Made by a program: the position numbers and the translations under genes | NCBI GenBank assembly: GCA_900466745.1 | Contig: UBNE01000028.1 | Span: forward strand, 210,849 to 274,848 | Length of the DNA: 64,000 nt | Direction: 5' to 3' | Source of the DNA: Hyphomicrobiales bacterium | GTDB taxonomy: Bacteria; Pseudomonadota; Alphaproteobacteria; Rhizobiales; Beijerinckiaceae | Notes under the pieces: generated by a model | The model's input: the letters and a program-made list of their open reading frames with translations, nothing else | Database searches by the model: none | Told to the model about the DNA's origin: nothing | In this document: positions 1 through 8,599 of the stretch, one piece after another | Numbering within the stretch: position 1 is the first letter of the stretch | Layout: each line of letters opens with the position of its first letter

Positions 1-2
1 CG

Positions 3-770
3 GCGGAGCAGGCGGCGCCGGCCGCGACAGTCGCCACGCCGCCAGCCGCGGCGACGGAGGCGGCGCCGCTCTCATCGGCGCCGCCCGCGGATACCGGGAC
101 GGTCGTCGCCGGAGAGGAGGCTCTGCCCGGCCGGCGCCCCGCGGCTCTGTCCGAGGCGCGCGGCGGCAAGGCCGACGACCTCAAGCTGATCAAGGGCATC
201 GGCCGGCAGAACGAAGGCCGTCTGCACGGCCTGGGCGTCTGGCATTTCGAGCAGATCGCCGCCTGGACGCCGGAGAATGTCGAATGGGTCGGCGGCTATC
301 TGGCTTTTCCGGGCCGGATCGAGCGCGAGGATTGGGTCGGGCAGGCGAAGCTCCTGGCGGGAGGCGGGTCGACGGCGTTCGCCGATCGCGCGCGGGCCGG
401 GCTCGTCGAGACCTCGCGCGACGACGGATCGGCGGGCGAAGCCAATGTCGCGACGCTGGCTGAGGGCGTCTTCGAGGGCCGGAAGCCGGCGGCGCTGCTG
501 TTGGCGGCCCGCGACGGCAAGCCCGACGACCTGACGCTGATCGACGGCGTCGGGCCGGCGATCGCGGCCGCGCTGAACCGCCTCGGCATCTGGCATTTCG
601 ACCAGATCGCCGGGCTCGACGACGAGGAGATGCGCTACGCCTCGGCCTTTGCCGGCGCGCCGGGGCGTGGGCTCGCCGAGAACTGGCGCGAGGATGCCGG
701 CATCCTCGCCCATGGCGGCGAGACGCAGCATTCGCGGAGGCTGAAGGCCGAGCGCGGCAAGGCGGAATAG
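3..770 (+). CDS. Tandem helix-hairpin-helix protein, C-terminal part (5' truncated)
   Basis: The frame is open from the window edge and ends in TAG, giving 255 visible residues; the start lies outside. A low-complexity Ala/Pro linker (residues 1-50) is followed by two related domains at about residues 57-118 and 173-235. Each has a DDL-x-LI-x-G(I/V)G helix-hairpin-helix core followed by LG(V/I)WHF-(E/D)-QIA. The same module occurs as a C-terminal extension of NuoE and ribosomal protein L21 in Rhizobiales. The first copy keeps GRIEREDW and the second is degenerate. The following gene is not nuoF or rpmA, so I cannot say which protein this is. The stop codon overlaps a dispersed repeat. Confidence 0.7.
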   Translation, partial: AEQAAPAATVATPPAAATEAAPLSSAPPADTGTVVAGEEALPGRRPAALSEARGGKADDLKLIKGIGRQNEGRLHGLGVWHFEQIAAWTPENVEWVGGYLAFPGRIEREDWVGQAKLLAGGGSTAFADRARAGLVETSRDDGSAGEANVATLAEGVFEGRKPAALLLAARDGKPDDLTLIDGVGPAIAAALNRLGIWHFDQIAGLDDEEMRYASAFAGAPGRGLAENWREDAGILAHGGETQHSRRLKAERGKAE

Positions 771-856
771 AGCATCGGCCCGAAAAAGCGGAACGCGATT
801 TTCGGAAAAACAGGCGCAAAATCAAAGGTATGGAGTATCGAGCCAGCCCGATGCTC
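770..856. repeat. Dispersed palindromic repeat, family A copy 1
   Basis: The element is bounded by perfect 9-bp inverted ends GAGCATCGG / CCGATGCTC. Its inner part, CCCGAAAAAGCGG...GATTTTCGG, recurs at 9277, 15145, 15271, 23540 and 39314. Its first base is the last base of the TAG stop of the upstream gene. It can fold into a stem-loop and may act as a transcription end or RNA-stability element. Confidence 0.75.
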
Positions 857-936
857 CAGCGGGCCGCCCGGCGCAATTGGCTGTTGTCGCGGGCGGAGCG
901 GAGCGCGCTTCGCATCCCCTGCGCTGACGGCGGGGC

Positions 937-1830
937 TTATTCCGCCCGCCGCTCCGCCCGGGTGACGAGCTTGCCGATGCGGCGGACCATCTCCTTGCTG
1001 CCGAGCAGCGGCGCATGGCCCTGGCCGGGGACGACATGGGTCTCGCAATCCGGGTGGCGCTCGGCCATCTCCTGCAAGGTCTTCTCGGCGAGGAGGTCGG
1101 AATTGTCTCCCCGGATCGCCAGCATCGGCACGCTTTGCAGGGCGTCGAAATAAGGCCAGAGCACCGGCAGCGGTACCTCGAGGTCGAGCTCCTCCAGCAC
1201 CTTCATCAGATTGGTGTCGTAGTCGGGCCGCAGCGGCCCGTCGCGATCGGTCCAGGTCCGGCGCGCCATCAGCTCCCATTCGGTGTCGCCGAGCGCCGGG
1301 AACTGCTGGTCGGAGAGCCGTTTCAGGATCTCGGCGCCTTCCGAAAAGCTGCGCGGCTGCGGTAGCTTGCCGACATAGCCGCGGATGCGCAGCAGGCCGC
1401 GCGCGTCGATCACCGGCCCGACATCGTTCAGCACCGCGCCCTTGATCACGGCCGGGCGCGCCGCCGCCAGCGCCATGGTGAGAAGCCCGCCGCGCGACGT
1501 GCCGATGAACACGGCCCGCTCGATGCCGGCCGCGACCAGGACCTGCATCAGGTCGTCGAGCTCGACGCGGATGTCGTAGTGCTTCCATTCGGGATCATAG
1601 GCCGAGAGCCCGCGGCCGCGATAATCCAGCGCCAGGACGCGCCGTGGCCGGGCCTCGTCCTGGGACAGGGCCAGCGCGACCTCGTGGAAATCGGCGGCGG
1701 TGCGGGCGAATCCGGGCAGGCAGACGACCGGGAGCGCCGACCCGGCGAGCGGGCCGTAGTCGCGGGCATGCAGCTTCAGCCCGTCCGAAGCCGTGAAGAA
1801 GCGGGAGGCGAAGCCGGTCTCGACAGTCAT
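937..1830 (-). CDS. Alpha/beta hydrolase
   Basis: This 297-residue protein is an alpha/beta-fold hydrolase. The nucleophile elbow GTSRGG lies near residue 112, an oxyanion-region motif LPGF near residue 38, and the probable catalytic His in GQGHAP near residue 272. No signal peptide or membrane segment is visible, so it is probably cytosolic. The ATG has no strong Shine-Dalgarno sequence. It lies 75 bases downstream of the MarR gene and could be the last gene of that operon. Substrate is unknown; an esterase, epoxide hydrolase or ring-cleavage-product hydrolase are all possible. Confidence 0.85.
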   Translation of the reverse strand: MTVETGFASRFFTASDGLKLHARDYGPLAGSALPVVCLPGFARTAADFHEVALALSQDEARPRRVLALDYRGRGLSAYDPEWKHYDIRVELDDLMQVLVAAGIERAVFIGTSRGGLLTMALAAARPAVIKGAVLNDVGPVIDARGLLRIRGYVGKLPQPRSFSEGAEILKRLSDQQFPALGDTEWELMARRTWTDRDGPLRPDYDTNLMKVLEELDLEVPLPVLWPYFDALQSVPMLAIRGDNSDLLAEKTLQEMAERHPDCETHVVPGQGHAPLLGSKEMVRRIGKLVTRAERRAE

Positions 1831-1905
1831 GGGGGTCTCGGGTGGAAGGACGCGAACAGCTAACCACGCGCGCGCCGGCGACGGAAGCCGCCCGCATGCG
1901 CTCGC

Positions 1906-2331
1906 TCACGGCGCACCCCAGCTCTTGAGCTTGGCGAGGCAGAGATTGAAGGCTTCGAGCTCTTCGGGCGTGAGCACGGCGAGGAAGTCGCGCTCCATCG
2001 TCTCGCCCAGGCGGTCGGCCTCGCGCCGAACGGCATCGCCCTTGGGCGTGAGCCGGAGGCTGACCCGGCGGGCATCGGCGCTTTCGAGGTCGCGCCGGAC
2101 ATAGCCCGCATCGACCAGCTTGCGCAGATGCTTCGAGACCAGCGTCTGCTCGATCAGCGTGGCTTCCGAGAGCGCGCGCGACGACAGGCCGGGCTCGTCG
2201 CCGATGGCGCGGATCACGCGCAGCTCCCGGATGTTGAGCCCGAGCTCCCGCTTGTAGACCTGCGACGCCCTGGCGCGCGCCGCCGCGCTCACCTGGTCGA
2301 GCCGGAAGGTGAGGAAGGCGTCGCGCGCCAT
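1906..2331 (-). CDS. MarR family transcriptional regulator
   Basis: This 141-residue protein has a MarR winged helix: a recognition region around SEATLIEQTLVSKHLRKLV (about 70-88) followed by the wing with SADARRVSLRLTPKG. Its ATG is four bases after the stop of the MFS gene, so it is co-transcribed with the M20 hydrolase and the transporter. Such regulators usually repress their own operon until a small aromatic or acidic ligand binds. A fitting AT-rich palindrome sits in the operon promoter at 4812-4824. The ligand is probably the M20 substrate or product, which is inference. Confidence 0.9.
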   Translation of the reverse strand: MARDAFLTFRLDQVSAAARARASQVYKRELGLNIRELRVIRAIGDEPGLSSRALSEATLIEQTLVSKHLRKLVDAGYVRRDLESADARRVSLRLTPKGDAVRREADRLGETMERDFLAVLTPEELEAFNLCLAKLKSWGAP

Positions 2332-2335
2332 GGCG

Positions 2336-3631
2336 CTAGCGCTGCGCCGGGCGCCGGCCGGCCAGCCACAGCGCGAGGACGGACAGCGCGGTGCAGGCGA
2401 GGATGTAGTAGGAGGGCATCATGTCCGAGCCAGACTTCGCCACCAGCCAGGTCAGGGTGAAGGGGGCGAGCCCGCCGAACAGCAGCACGACGACGTTGTA
2501 GGCGATCGACATGCCGGTGGAGCGGACATCGGTCGGGAACATGCCTGCGAGCAGGCCCGGCGTCGGCGCCCAGATCGCGGCGATCGAGAGCGCGCAGATC
2601 GCCTGCGCGACCAGCAGCCGCTCGAAGCTCGGCTCCGCCACGACATAGGCGAGCAGCGGGTAGGAGAGCAGCGCGAAGCTCAGCATCCCGATCAGCCAGA
2701 CGCGGAAGGCGCTCCAGCGGTCGCAGAGCTGGCCCATCAGCGGCACGAAGACGAAGAGCAGGACGCCGCCGATCAGCGAGCTCAGCATGGCGCTGGTGAA
2801 GGGCAGCTTGAGCTGGCGCATCACATAGCCGGGCAGGAAGATGAACCAGACATAGTTCGAGACCGTGCCGGGGATCATGATGCCGCAGCAGCGCAGCAGC
2901 GCGTTGCGATGCTCCGCCAGCACGGCCCGGAACGGGGTGCGGGTCTCGCCCTTGCCGGCCTCGCGCTCATATTCCGGCGATTCGTCGACGAAGCGGCGGA
3001 TATAGAAGCCGAGCGGCGTGATCAGCGCGCCGAGCAGGAAGGGGATGCGCCAGCCCCAGCCCTGCAGCGCCTCGGGCGTCAGCAGCGTCGCCAGGGCGTA
3101 GCCGGAGAAGGCCGAGAGCGCGAGCGCCAGCGCCTGCGAGCACATCTGGAAGCTGCCATAGGTCATCTTGCGGCCGGGCGGCGCGTATTCGACCAGCATC
3201 GCCGTGGCCGAGGCGAACTCGGCGCCGACCGAGACGCCTTGCAGGATGCGCGCGAGGATGATGAGGATCGGCGCCAGCACGCCGATCGTGGCATAGCCCG
3301 GCGTCAGCCCGATCAGCACGGTGGAGAAGCCCATGATCAGGATCATCACCGTCAGGATCGGCTTGCGGCCGAAACGGTCGGCATAGGTCGAGAGCAGCAC
3401 GCCGCCGATCGGCCGGACGAGGAAGGAGATCGCGAAGGTCGCCGCGGTCAGCAGCGCCGAGACCAGCGGGTCGGAGCTCGGGAAGAAGACCTGCGCGATG
3501 ATGGTCGAGAAGAAGCCGTAGACGAGGAAATCGTACCATTCGAGGCCGTTGCCGATCACCGAGGAGATGACGGCGCGGCGGACCATGGCGGGGGAGCGCG
3601 GTTGCCCGCTCTGGATCGCGGCGGCGGTCAT
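2336..3631 (-). CDS. MFS transporter, metabolite:H+ symporter (MHS) type
   Basis: This is a 431-residue, 12-helix transporter of the inner membrane. The N-terminal motif GNGLEWYDFLVYGFFST is typical of the MHS group (ProP, ShiA, KgtP), and DRFGRKP is the conserved MFS loop 2-3 motif. The chosen start (MTAAAIQ...) overlaps the M20 stop codon as ATGA; a longer frame upstream would run into the M20 gene. It probably imports an organic acid or N-acyl amino acid for the upstream hydrolase, with protons. The substrate cannot be told from sequence. Confidence 0.88.
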   Translation of the reverse strand: MTAAAIQSGQPRSPAMVRRAVISSVIGNGLEWYDFLVYGFFSTIIAQVFFPSSDPLVSALLTAATFAISFLVRPIGGVLLSTYADRFGRKPILTVMILIMGFSTVLIGLTPGYATIGVLAPILIILARILQGVSVGAEFASATAMLVEYAPPGRKMTYGSFQMCSQALALALSAFSGYALATLLTPEALQGWGWRIPFLLGALITPLGFYIRRFVDESPEYEREAGKGETRTPFRAVLAEHRNALLRCCGIMIPGTVSNYVWFIFLPGYVMRQLKLPFTSAMLSSLIGGVLLFVFVPLMGQLCDRWSAFRVWLIGMLSFALLSYPLLAYVVAEPSFERLLVAQAICALSIAAIWAPTPGLLAGMFPTDVRSTGMSIAYNVVVLLFGGLAPFTLTWLVAKSGSDMMPSYYILACTALSVLALWLAGRRPAQR

Positions 3632-4782
3632 GCATTGGCTCCGGTCTGGCGCTCGACGAGGCGGCACAGGATGCTGGCGCCGATCGGGAGCAGGCGGTCG
3701 TCGAAATCGAAGGTCGGATGGTGGCACATCGCGCCGGGCTGGCCGAGGAAGATATAGGCGCCGGGCCATTGCGCCAGCATCAGCGCGAAATCGTCCGAGA
3801 AGGGCAGGGGTCTGCGCCCGGTCTGGACGTTCTCGGCGCCGAGCACGGCTCCGGCGGCCTCCGCCGCCGCGGCGGCCGCGCGCGGATCGTTGAGGCAGGG
3901 CGGGCAGCTCGCCTTGCTGGAGAGGGCGACGGTGCAGCCCGACATCAGCGCCAGGCCGCGGCAGATGGCGTCGAGCTTCTCGACGATGCGGGCTTCCGTC
4001 GCCGGATCGTAGCTGCGGATCGTGCCGGCGAGATAGGCCTCGGCCGGGATGATGTTGGGGGCGCTGCCGGCCGAGAGCTGGCCGAGGCTGACGACGGCCG
4101 GCTCCAGCGGGTCGACATGGCGCCCGACGATGGAGGAGATCTCGGCCGCCAGCCGCGCCGCGACCTGGAGCGGATCGACCGTGGTGTGCGGCGCGGCGCC
4201 ATGGCCGCCGACGCCCCGGACCGCGATCTCGAAGACATGGGTGCCGCTCAGCGTCGCGCCGGGTCGGACGCAGGCCGTGCCTTCCGCATAGAGCGGGATG
4301 GTGTGGAGCGCATAGACCTCGGAACAGGGAAAGCGCTCGAACAGCCCGTCGGCGATCATCCGCTCGGCGCCCTGGCCGACCTCCTCGGCCGGCTGGAAGA
4401 TGAGATGCACCTTGCCGCGCCTGGGCGGGTTGGCGGCGAGATGGCGGGCGGCGGCGAGCAGCATCACCGTATGGCCGTCATGGCCGCAGCCGTGGAAGCT
4501 GTGGGCGACCGTGGAGCGGTAGGCGAGCCCGGTCTGCTCCTCCATCGGCAGCGCGTCCATGTCGGCGCGCAGCCCGATGGTGGGGCCGTCCGCGGCGCCC
4601 CTGATGACGCCGACGAGCCCGGTGCCGCCCAGCCCGCGATGCACCTCGACGCCGAAGGAGGCGAGGGTTTTTGCGACGAAGTCCGAGGTTCGGAATTCCT
4701 GGAACGCGGTCTCTGGATGGGCGTGTAGATCGCGGCGCCAGGCCTCGAGCGTCGGCGCGAAAGCGACAATGTCCTGCAGCAT
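3628..4782 (-). CDS. M20 family amidohydrolase (HipO/AbgA-like)
   Basis: This 384-residue metallopeptidase-type hydrolase belongs to the group that cleaves N-acyl amino acids (hippurate, aminobenzoyl-glutamate, indole-acetyl-amino acid hydrolases). Visible metal and catalytic motifs are RADMDALPM (near 75), GCGHDGHT (near 100), FQPAEEVGQGA (near 134) and a C-terminal CHHPTFDFDD. No signal peptide is seen, so it is cytosolic. The ATG at 4782 is preceded by GGGGAGG at good spacing; an upstream ATG at 4833 has no such site. It is the first gene of the M20-MFS-MarR operon. Confidence 0.9.
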   Translation of the reverse strand: MLQDIVAFAPTLEAWRRDLHAHPETAFQEFRTSDFVAKTLASFGVEVHRGLGGTGLVGVIRGAADGPTIGLRADMDALPMEEQTGLAYRSTVAHSFHGCGHDGHTVMLLAAARHLAANPPRRGKVHLIFQPAEEVGQGAERMIADGLFERFPCSEVYALHTIPLYAEGTACVRPGATLSGTHVFEIAVRGVGGHGAAPHTTVDPLQVAARLAAEISSIVGRHVDPLEPAVVSLGQLSAGSAPNIIPAEAYLAGTIRSYDPATEARIVEKLDAICRGLALMSGCTVALSSKASCPPCLNDPRAAAAAAEAAGAVLGAENVQTGRRPLPFSDDFALMLAQWPGAYIFLGQPGAMCHHPTFDFDDRLLPIGASILCRLVERQTGANA

Positions 4783-4804
4783 CGAAGTGCCTCCCCTGTC
4801 ACCG

Positions 4805-4834
4805 CATTTAATTGAAAATTTCAAATATTGCAAT
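4805..4834 (-). promoter_or_regulatory. Promoter with embedded MarR-type operator for the M20-MFS-marR operon
   Basis: On the minus strand a -35 TTGCAA (4833-4828) and a -10 TAAATG (4810-4805) are separated by 17 bp. The spacer carries the odd palindrome TTGAAATTTTCAA (arms TTGAAA/TTTCAA, 4812-4824), and a second short palindrome ATTGCAAT (4827-4834) covers the -35. A repressor bound here would block RNA polymerase. The MarR protein at the end of the operon is the obvious candidate. Confidence 0.6.
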
Positions 4835-4893
4835 CACAGGAGAAGATTGTTGTCGCAGTGCACAATGCCGGTGGGGAATCGGTGACCTGTGCC

Positions 4894-5004
4894 GTCATCC
4901 CCGGCCAGCGAGGCGAAGACGCGGAACTGCAGGCCGGCGCGTTTCCGGCCGAGGCTCGGGCACGGATGCCGGATCGGCGCGGCCAGCGCCGCCTGCCCGG
5001 GACG
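4894..5004. repeat. Dispersed repeat, family B copy 1 (degenerate)
   Basis: The stretch runs from GTCATCCCCGG to GCCCGGGACG, with an internal GGATCGGCGCGGC like the copies at 22568 and 46553. This repeat type (GTCATCCCGGGC...GGGATGAC) lies between genes throughout the window. No gene is seen here. Confidence 0.6.
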
Positions 5005-5032
5005 ATCGGGCGGCTATGGCGCCGTCAGGCCC

Positions 5033-7111
5033 CTACTCCTGTCTGCCGCCGCGCTTCAGATCGTAGTCGATCAGATAGGCGGTGCGCTGGTTGAGGCGCT
5101 GCCGGTAGACCTGCAGATTCTCCATCACGCGCTGGACGTAGTTGCGCGTCTCGGAGAAGGGGATGCGCTCGACCCAGTCGACCGCGTCGACATCCGGGTC
5201 GCGCGGGTCGCCATAGGCGGCGATCCACTTCCTCACATTGGGCGAGCCGGCATTGTAGGCGGCGAAGGTCAGGACATAGGAGCCGCGCCACTCCTTCAGC
5301 AGGTCGTTGAGATGGGCGGCGCCCATCCGCGCCGCATAGAGCGGGTCCTCGCCGAGCTTCTGCCAGTCGAAGGGCAGGCCGGCGCGCCGGGCCGTCTCGC
5401 GGGCGGTGGCGGGCATCATCTGCATCAGCCCGCGCGCGCCGGCATGCGACATCGCGGTCGGGTCGAAGGCGCTTTCCTGCCGCGCGATGGCGTGGACGAT
5501 GGCGCGCTCCATCGGGTCGCCGAGCACGTCGAATTCCGGCACGCCATGGGTCGGATAGGCGGCCTGGTCGAGCGGGAAGCCGCGTTGCAGCGCCGCCTTG
5601 CCGATGGCGACGAGGGTGCGCGCATCCGATTCGCGCCGGGCGATGGCCGCGATCGTCTCCAGCGCGGCGGCGGTGTGCAGGCGCCGGGCCAGATCGGCGA
5701 GCATCAGATTGGCGAGGTCGCGCTCGCCGATCCTGTAGAGCAGGCGCACGCCGCGATGGCCGGGCAGGGCGTCGAGCCCCGCCGCCGCGGTGAGCCGCAG
5801 CGGCAGGTCGCCGAGGCCGAGCCTGGCGCGGGCGAGCTGCCCGTAATAGGCGACGGGCTGCTCGGCGGCCTTGCCGAAGGCGGCCTTCGCCTCCTCCGGC
5901 CGGTCGAGCGCCTCATAGGCGCGCCCTTGCCAATAGGCGGCGCGCGCCACCGAGATCGGCGTTTCCGCGATGGCGGCGGCCGCGTCGAAATGCTTCAGCG
6001 CCGCCTCGGGGGCCTTCAGGAAGCGCAGCGCGATGAAGCCGGCCTGCCATTCGGCCTCGAGCCGCTCGGCCGCCTCCTCGGCGCCGTGCCCGGCGGCGAT
6101 CTCATAGGCCTTCTGCGGGTTGCCGGCGTCGAGCAGCTTGCGCGAGAGGATGCGCCGCTCCTCCCACCAGCCATCGCCATCGCCCAGCAGCGACGGGTCG
6201 CGCGGGATCGCGATCATGGCCTTGACGGCCTCGTCGAGCTTGTCGGCCCGGCGCGCCTGCTGCGCCTGCAAGAAGGCGAAGGAGAGGTCGCCGCGCAGCG
6301 CGGCCGGCACGGCCGCAATCAGCTTCTCGGGAATCGGCCGCCGGGCCCTGGCGCTGGCGAGCCGGGCCTTGGCCAGCAGCACATAACCAGGCGAGACGCG
6401 GGCGGCGCTGCGCAGCGCCGCCGGGCCGTCCTTGCGGAAGAGGGAGCGTTCGGCGCGCAGGCGGTGGTCGTCCTGGCCCAGGACCTCGCCGAACTGCGCC
6501 AGGACGATCTTCTCCAGGGCCGGCCCGAACGGGTCCCTGCGCCAGCTCTGCCGGATCAGGGCCTTGGCCTCGGCGGAGCGGCCCTCGTCCTTGAGCGCGA
6601 GCGCCAGCGCGATCCGCCCGGCGGGCGAAACCGGCTGCCCGGCGCCGAAGAAGGCGCGGATGACGGCCGGGCTCTTCTTCTCGGCGATCAGGGCCTCTTC
6701 GGCCCGGCGCCGGAACCGGGTCGTGGCCGGATAGTCCGGATGGCCGCGCAGGAAGGCGTGGATGCGGGAGAAGGGCACGGCGCCGGCATTGGCGTGGATC
6801 GCCACCCATTCCAGCAGGGTCCGCGCGGCCGGTTCGTCGATCCGGGCGGCGGCGGCATCGCCTTCGGCCAGCGCGCCCTTGCGATAGGCCGTGACGGCGG
6901 CGCGGACGACGTCGAGATTGAGCGCCGCATCGGCCTGCAGGGCGCCGGGCGGATAGGGCGGCAGCGAGCCGGTCGCCTCGACATCGCTGATCAGGGCCAG
7001 CCGGCCCTGGCCGGCGGGCGCGCCCTCGTCCTGCGCCCGGGAAAGCGAGGCGCCGAGCAGAAGCGGCAGCAGGAGAACCGGCAGTCGTCGCCGGACGGCA
7101 GGCGAGGCCAT
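5033..7111 (-). CDS. slt: Soluble-type lytic murein transglycosylase
   Basis: This 692-residue periplasmic enzyme cleaves peptidoglycan between MurNAc and GlcNAc, forming 1,6-anhydro ends. A signal peptide (RRRLPVLLLPLLLGASLSRA) is followed by a long alpha-helical superhelical region, then the SLT domain at about 535-660. The catalytic Glu lies in HAIARQESAFDP and GLMQMMPATA and AAYNAGSPNV follow. I prefer the ATG at 7111, preceded by GGATGGAG, over the ATG at 7138, which has no clear ribosome site. In rhizobia slt usually lies divergent to dapA; here about 2.5 kb of accessory sequence separates them. Confidence 0.93.
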   Translation of the reverse strand: MASPAVRRRLPVLLLPLLLGASLSRAQDEGAPAGQGRLALISDVEATGSLPPYPPGALQADAALNLDVVRAAVTAYRKGALAEGDAAAARIDEPAARTLLEWVAIHANAGAVPFSRIHAFLRGHPDYPATTRFRRRAEEALIAEKKSPAVIRAFFGAGQPVSPAGRIALALALKDEGRSAEAKALIRQSWRRDPFGPALEKIVLAQFGEVLGQDDHRLRAERSLFRKDGPAALRSAARVSPGYVLLAKARLASARARRPIPEKLIAAVPAALRGDLSFAFLQAQQARRADKLDEAVKAMIAIPRDPSLLGDGDGWWEERRILSRKLLDAGNPQKAYEIAAGHGAEEAAERLEAEWQAGFIALRFLKAPEAALKHFDAAAAIAETPISVARAAYWQGRAYEALDRPEEAKAAFGKAAEQPVAYYGQLARARLGLGDLPLRLTAAAGLDALPGHRGVRLLYRIGERDLANLMLADLARRLHTAAALETIAAIARRESDARTLVAIGKAALQRGFPLDQAAYPTHGVPEFDVLGDPMERAIVHAIARQESAFDPTAMSHAGARGLMQMMPATARETARRAGLPFDWQKLGEDPLYAARMGAAHLNDLLKEWRGSYVLTFAAYNAGSPNVRKWIAAYGDPRDPDVDAVDWVERIPFSETRNYVQRVMENLQVYRQRLNQRTAYLIDYDLKRGGRQE

Positions 7112-7172
7112 GAGACGGCTCCATCCTCGTTCAGGCATCGAGAGAGGGTCCGAGAAGCAGGTTTAAGAAGGC

Positions 7173-7385
7173 TTAACCATGACATTTCCCCAAACCCTTT
7201 CGGGACCGTCGGTCTGAGGATCGATCGTCAATCTCCTCGGCTTTGCTTTTCCAAGGGTCGTTCTCGGCGCGTTCGCGCTTCTCCCTCGTGGCCTCCGCGA
7301 GAAGCTTCCGGTCGATCTTGCGCGATGACCTCTTCGCCATGCCGAGCGACATGCCGGTGTCGCCCGGCCGGCGCCCCGGCTTCAA
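7173..7385 (-). CDS. Possible small highly charged protein
   Basis: A 70-codon frame opens with TTG at 7385; an internal ATG at 7340 would give 55 residues starting MAKRSSRKIDRKLL. The middle part is strongly charged (Lys, Arg, Glu) and its codons end mostly in G or C like real genes here, which weakly supports coding. Neither start has a strong ribosome-binding site; a GAGG precedes the TTG. I do not recognise a family. It may be spurious. Confidence 0.3.
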   Translation of the reverse strand: MKPGRRPGDTGMSLGMAKRSSRKIDRKLLAEATREKRERAENDPWKSKAEEIDDRSSDRRSRKGLGKCHG

Positions 7386-7540
7386 GCCGCCTCAGGCCGT
7401 TTTCCCGCCAGCGCGATCCCCGCAGACGCAACTCCTCCTCCCAAATCGACCTTGGCCGGAACCGCCCGGCGAAGATCGCGCCAGGCGATGAAAGCCCGGC
7501 CTCCGCAAGGAGCCCCGCCTTCTCGTTTCGAAGCGGATCA

Positions 7541-7565
7541 GGAACCAATGAGGCACGCAGCCGTT
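7541..7565 (+). promoter_or_regulatory. EcfG-type (general stress response) promoter
   Basis: GGAAC at 7541-7545 and CGTT at 7562-7565 are separated by 16 bp. This matches the alphaproteobacterial sigma-EcfG consensus GGAAC-N16/17-CGTT. It lies about 40 bases before the start of the 24-residue peptide gene. A chance match is possible, but position, orientation and spacing all fit. Confidence 0.6.
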
Positions 7566-7606
7566 TGCCTCTCGCAACTTGGCAGTGAAGTCAGCAGGAG
7601 GGGCGC

Positions 7607-7681
7607 ATGGACAGCATTATTTATCTCGTCGGCTTGGTGGTGATCATCATGGCGATCCTCTCGTTTCTCGGTCTTCGATAG
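7607..7681 (+). CDS. 24-residue single-span membrane peptide
   Basis: This short gene begins at an ATG preceded by an excellent ribosome site (AGCAGGAGGGGCGC). It encodes 24 residues: MDS, then an almost wholly hydrophobic segment (IIYLVGLVVIIMAILSFLG), ending in Leu-Arg. It would sit as one transmembrane helix. The next gene begins nine bases later and its ribosome site overlaps this stop, so the two are co-translated. The EcfG-type promoter upstream suggests a stress role. Similar tiny hydrophobic proteins occur in related Rhizobiales, but no function is known to me. Confidence 0.75.
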   Translation: MDSIIYLVGLVVIIMAILSFLGLR

Positions 7682-7690
7682 GAGCTCGCC

Positions 7691-8560
7691 ATGTCCATGT
7701 CTGGAACGGATGTCGTCGTCGCTCCTGTGACCGTCAACAAGGAAAACCGCTCCTATGTACAATGGGGGCCGATCATCGGCGGTGCTGTCATTGCCACCGC
7801 GATATCGACGATCATGACAGTCTTCGGCTCGGCGATCGGCCTGTCGATGGTCTCTGCCGATCTGGAGAGAAGCTCGAGCCCCACCGCATTGGCTGTCGCG
7901 GGTGCGCTTTGGGCCCTCTGGATTCTGGTTTCGGCCACGATGGCCGGCGGCTATCTGGCGGGTCGCATGCGCCAGCCGAGCTTCGATGCCAATCAAGAAG
8001 AAAGGAAGGTGCGCGACGCGACCCATGGCCTTCTCGTCTGGGCCACCGGCGCCCTTTTGATCACCGTCGTGGCGACGTCCTCGCTCTTCGGCGCGGCGAA
8101 GACAGCCGCGAGCGGCGTCGCCAGCGTCAGCTCGGGCGTGGCGTCGCTGGTGTCCGAGAATGTCGATCCGCTTGCAATGACGCTCGACAACGTGATGCGG
8201 GCGAATGGGCAGCAGCCGCCGTCAGCCCAGGAACGCGACGAAGCATCCCGCATCTTCGTCAGCGCGCTCAGGAATGGAAAGATCGAGCAGGGCGACCGGG
8301 ATTATCTCGCATCGCGCCTTGCCGCGCGGTCCGGCATCTCCGAGCAGGACGCGCAAAAGCGGATCGACGACGCCTACGCCCGTCTCTCGCAAGCCAAGGA
8401 CACAGCCAAGCAGGCCGCGGAGCGGGCGCGCAAGATCGCTGTTCTGACCGCCTTCCTGACGGCAGCCTCACTGCTCGTCGGAGCGGCTGCCGCGGCCTGG
8501 GCTGCCACCTTGGGCGGTACGCATCGCGATGAGAACATGCATGTCGACGCCGTGGGGTGA
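7691..8560 (+). CDS. Membrane protein of unknown function, probably stress-induced
   Basis: This 289-residue protein has hydrophobic segments near residues 28-55, 69-92, 115-140 and 258-280, with a soluble, charged region of about 120 residues before the last one. That region includes a Ser/Ala/Val-rich stretch and an amphipathic, probably coiled stretch (QAKDTAKQAAERARKIA). The shape resembles the 'PhnA-like'/mll5186 membrane proteins of rhizobia, which have no proven function. It follows the 24-residue peptide in one operon behind an EcfG-type promoter and ends at a strong terminator. Confidence 0.85.
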   Translation: MSMSGTDVVVAPVTVNKENRSYVQWGPIIGGAVIATAISTIMTVFGSAIGLSMVSADLERSSSPTALAVAGALWALWILVSATMAGGYLAGRMRQPSFDANQEERKVRDATHGLLVWATGALLITVVATSSLFGAAKTAASGVASVSSGVASLVSENVDPLAMTLDNVMRANGQQPPSAQERDEASRIFVSALRNGKIEQGDRDYLASRLAARSGISEQDAQKRIDDAYARLSQAKDTAKQAAERARKIAVLTAFLTAASLLVGAAAAAWAATLGGTHRDENMHVDAVG

Positions 8561-8599
8561 GCAGCGGATTTGCTTTGAGAAGGGCTGAATGCTTCCTGC

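Noticed and set aside
2309..3757. Long open frame on the plus strand opposite the MFS gene
   Set aside because: GC-rich third positions open the antisense frame; the translation is a Arg/Asp/Gln-rich low-complexity sequence and the minus strand has a clear transporter.
4889..7588. Open frame of about 900 codons opposite slt
   Set aside because: It is antisense to a well-supported transglycosylase and has no domain or ribosome site.
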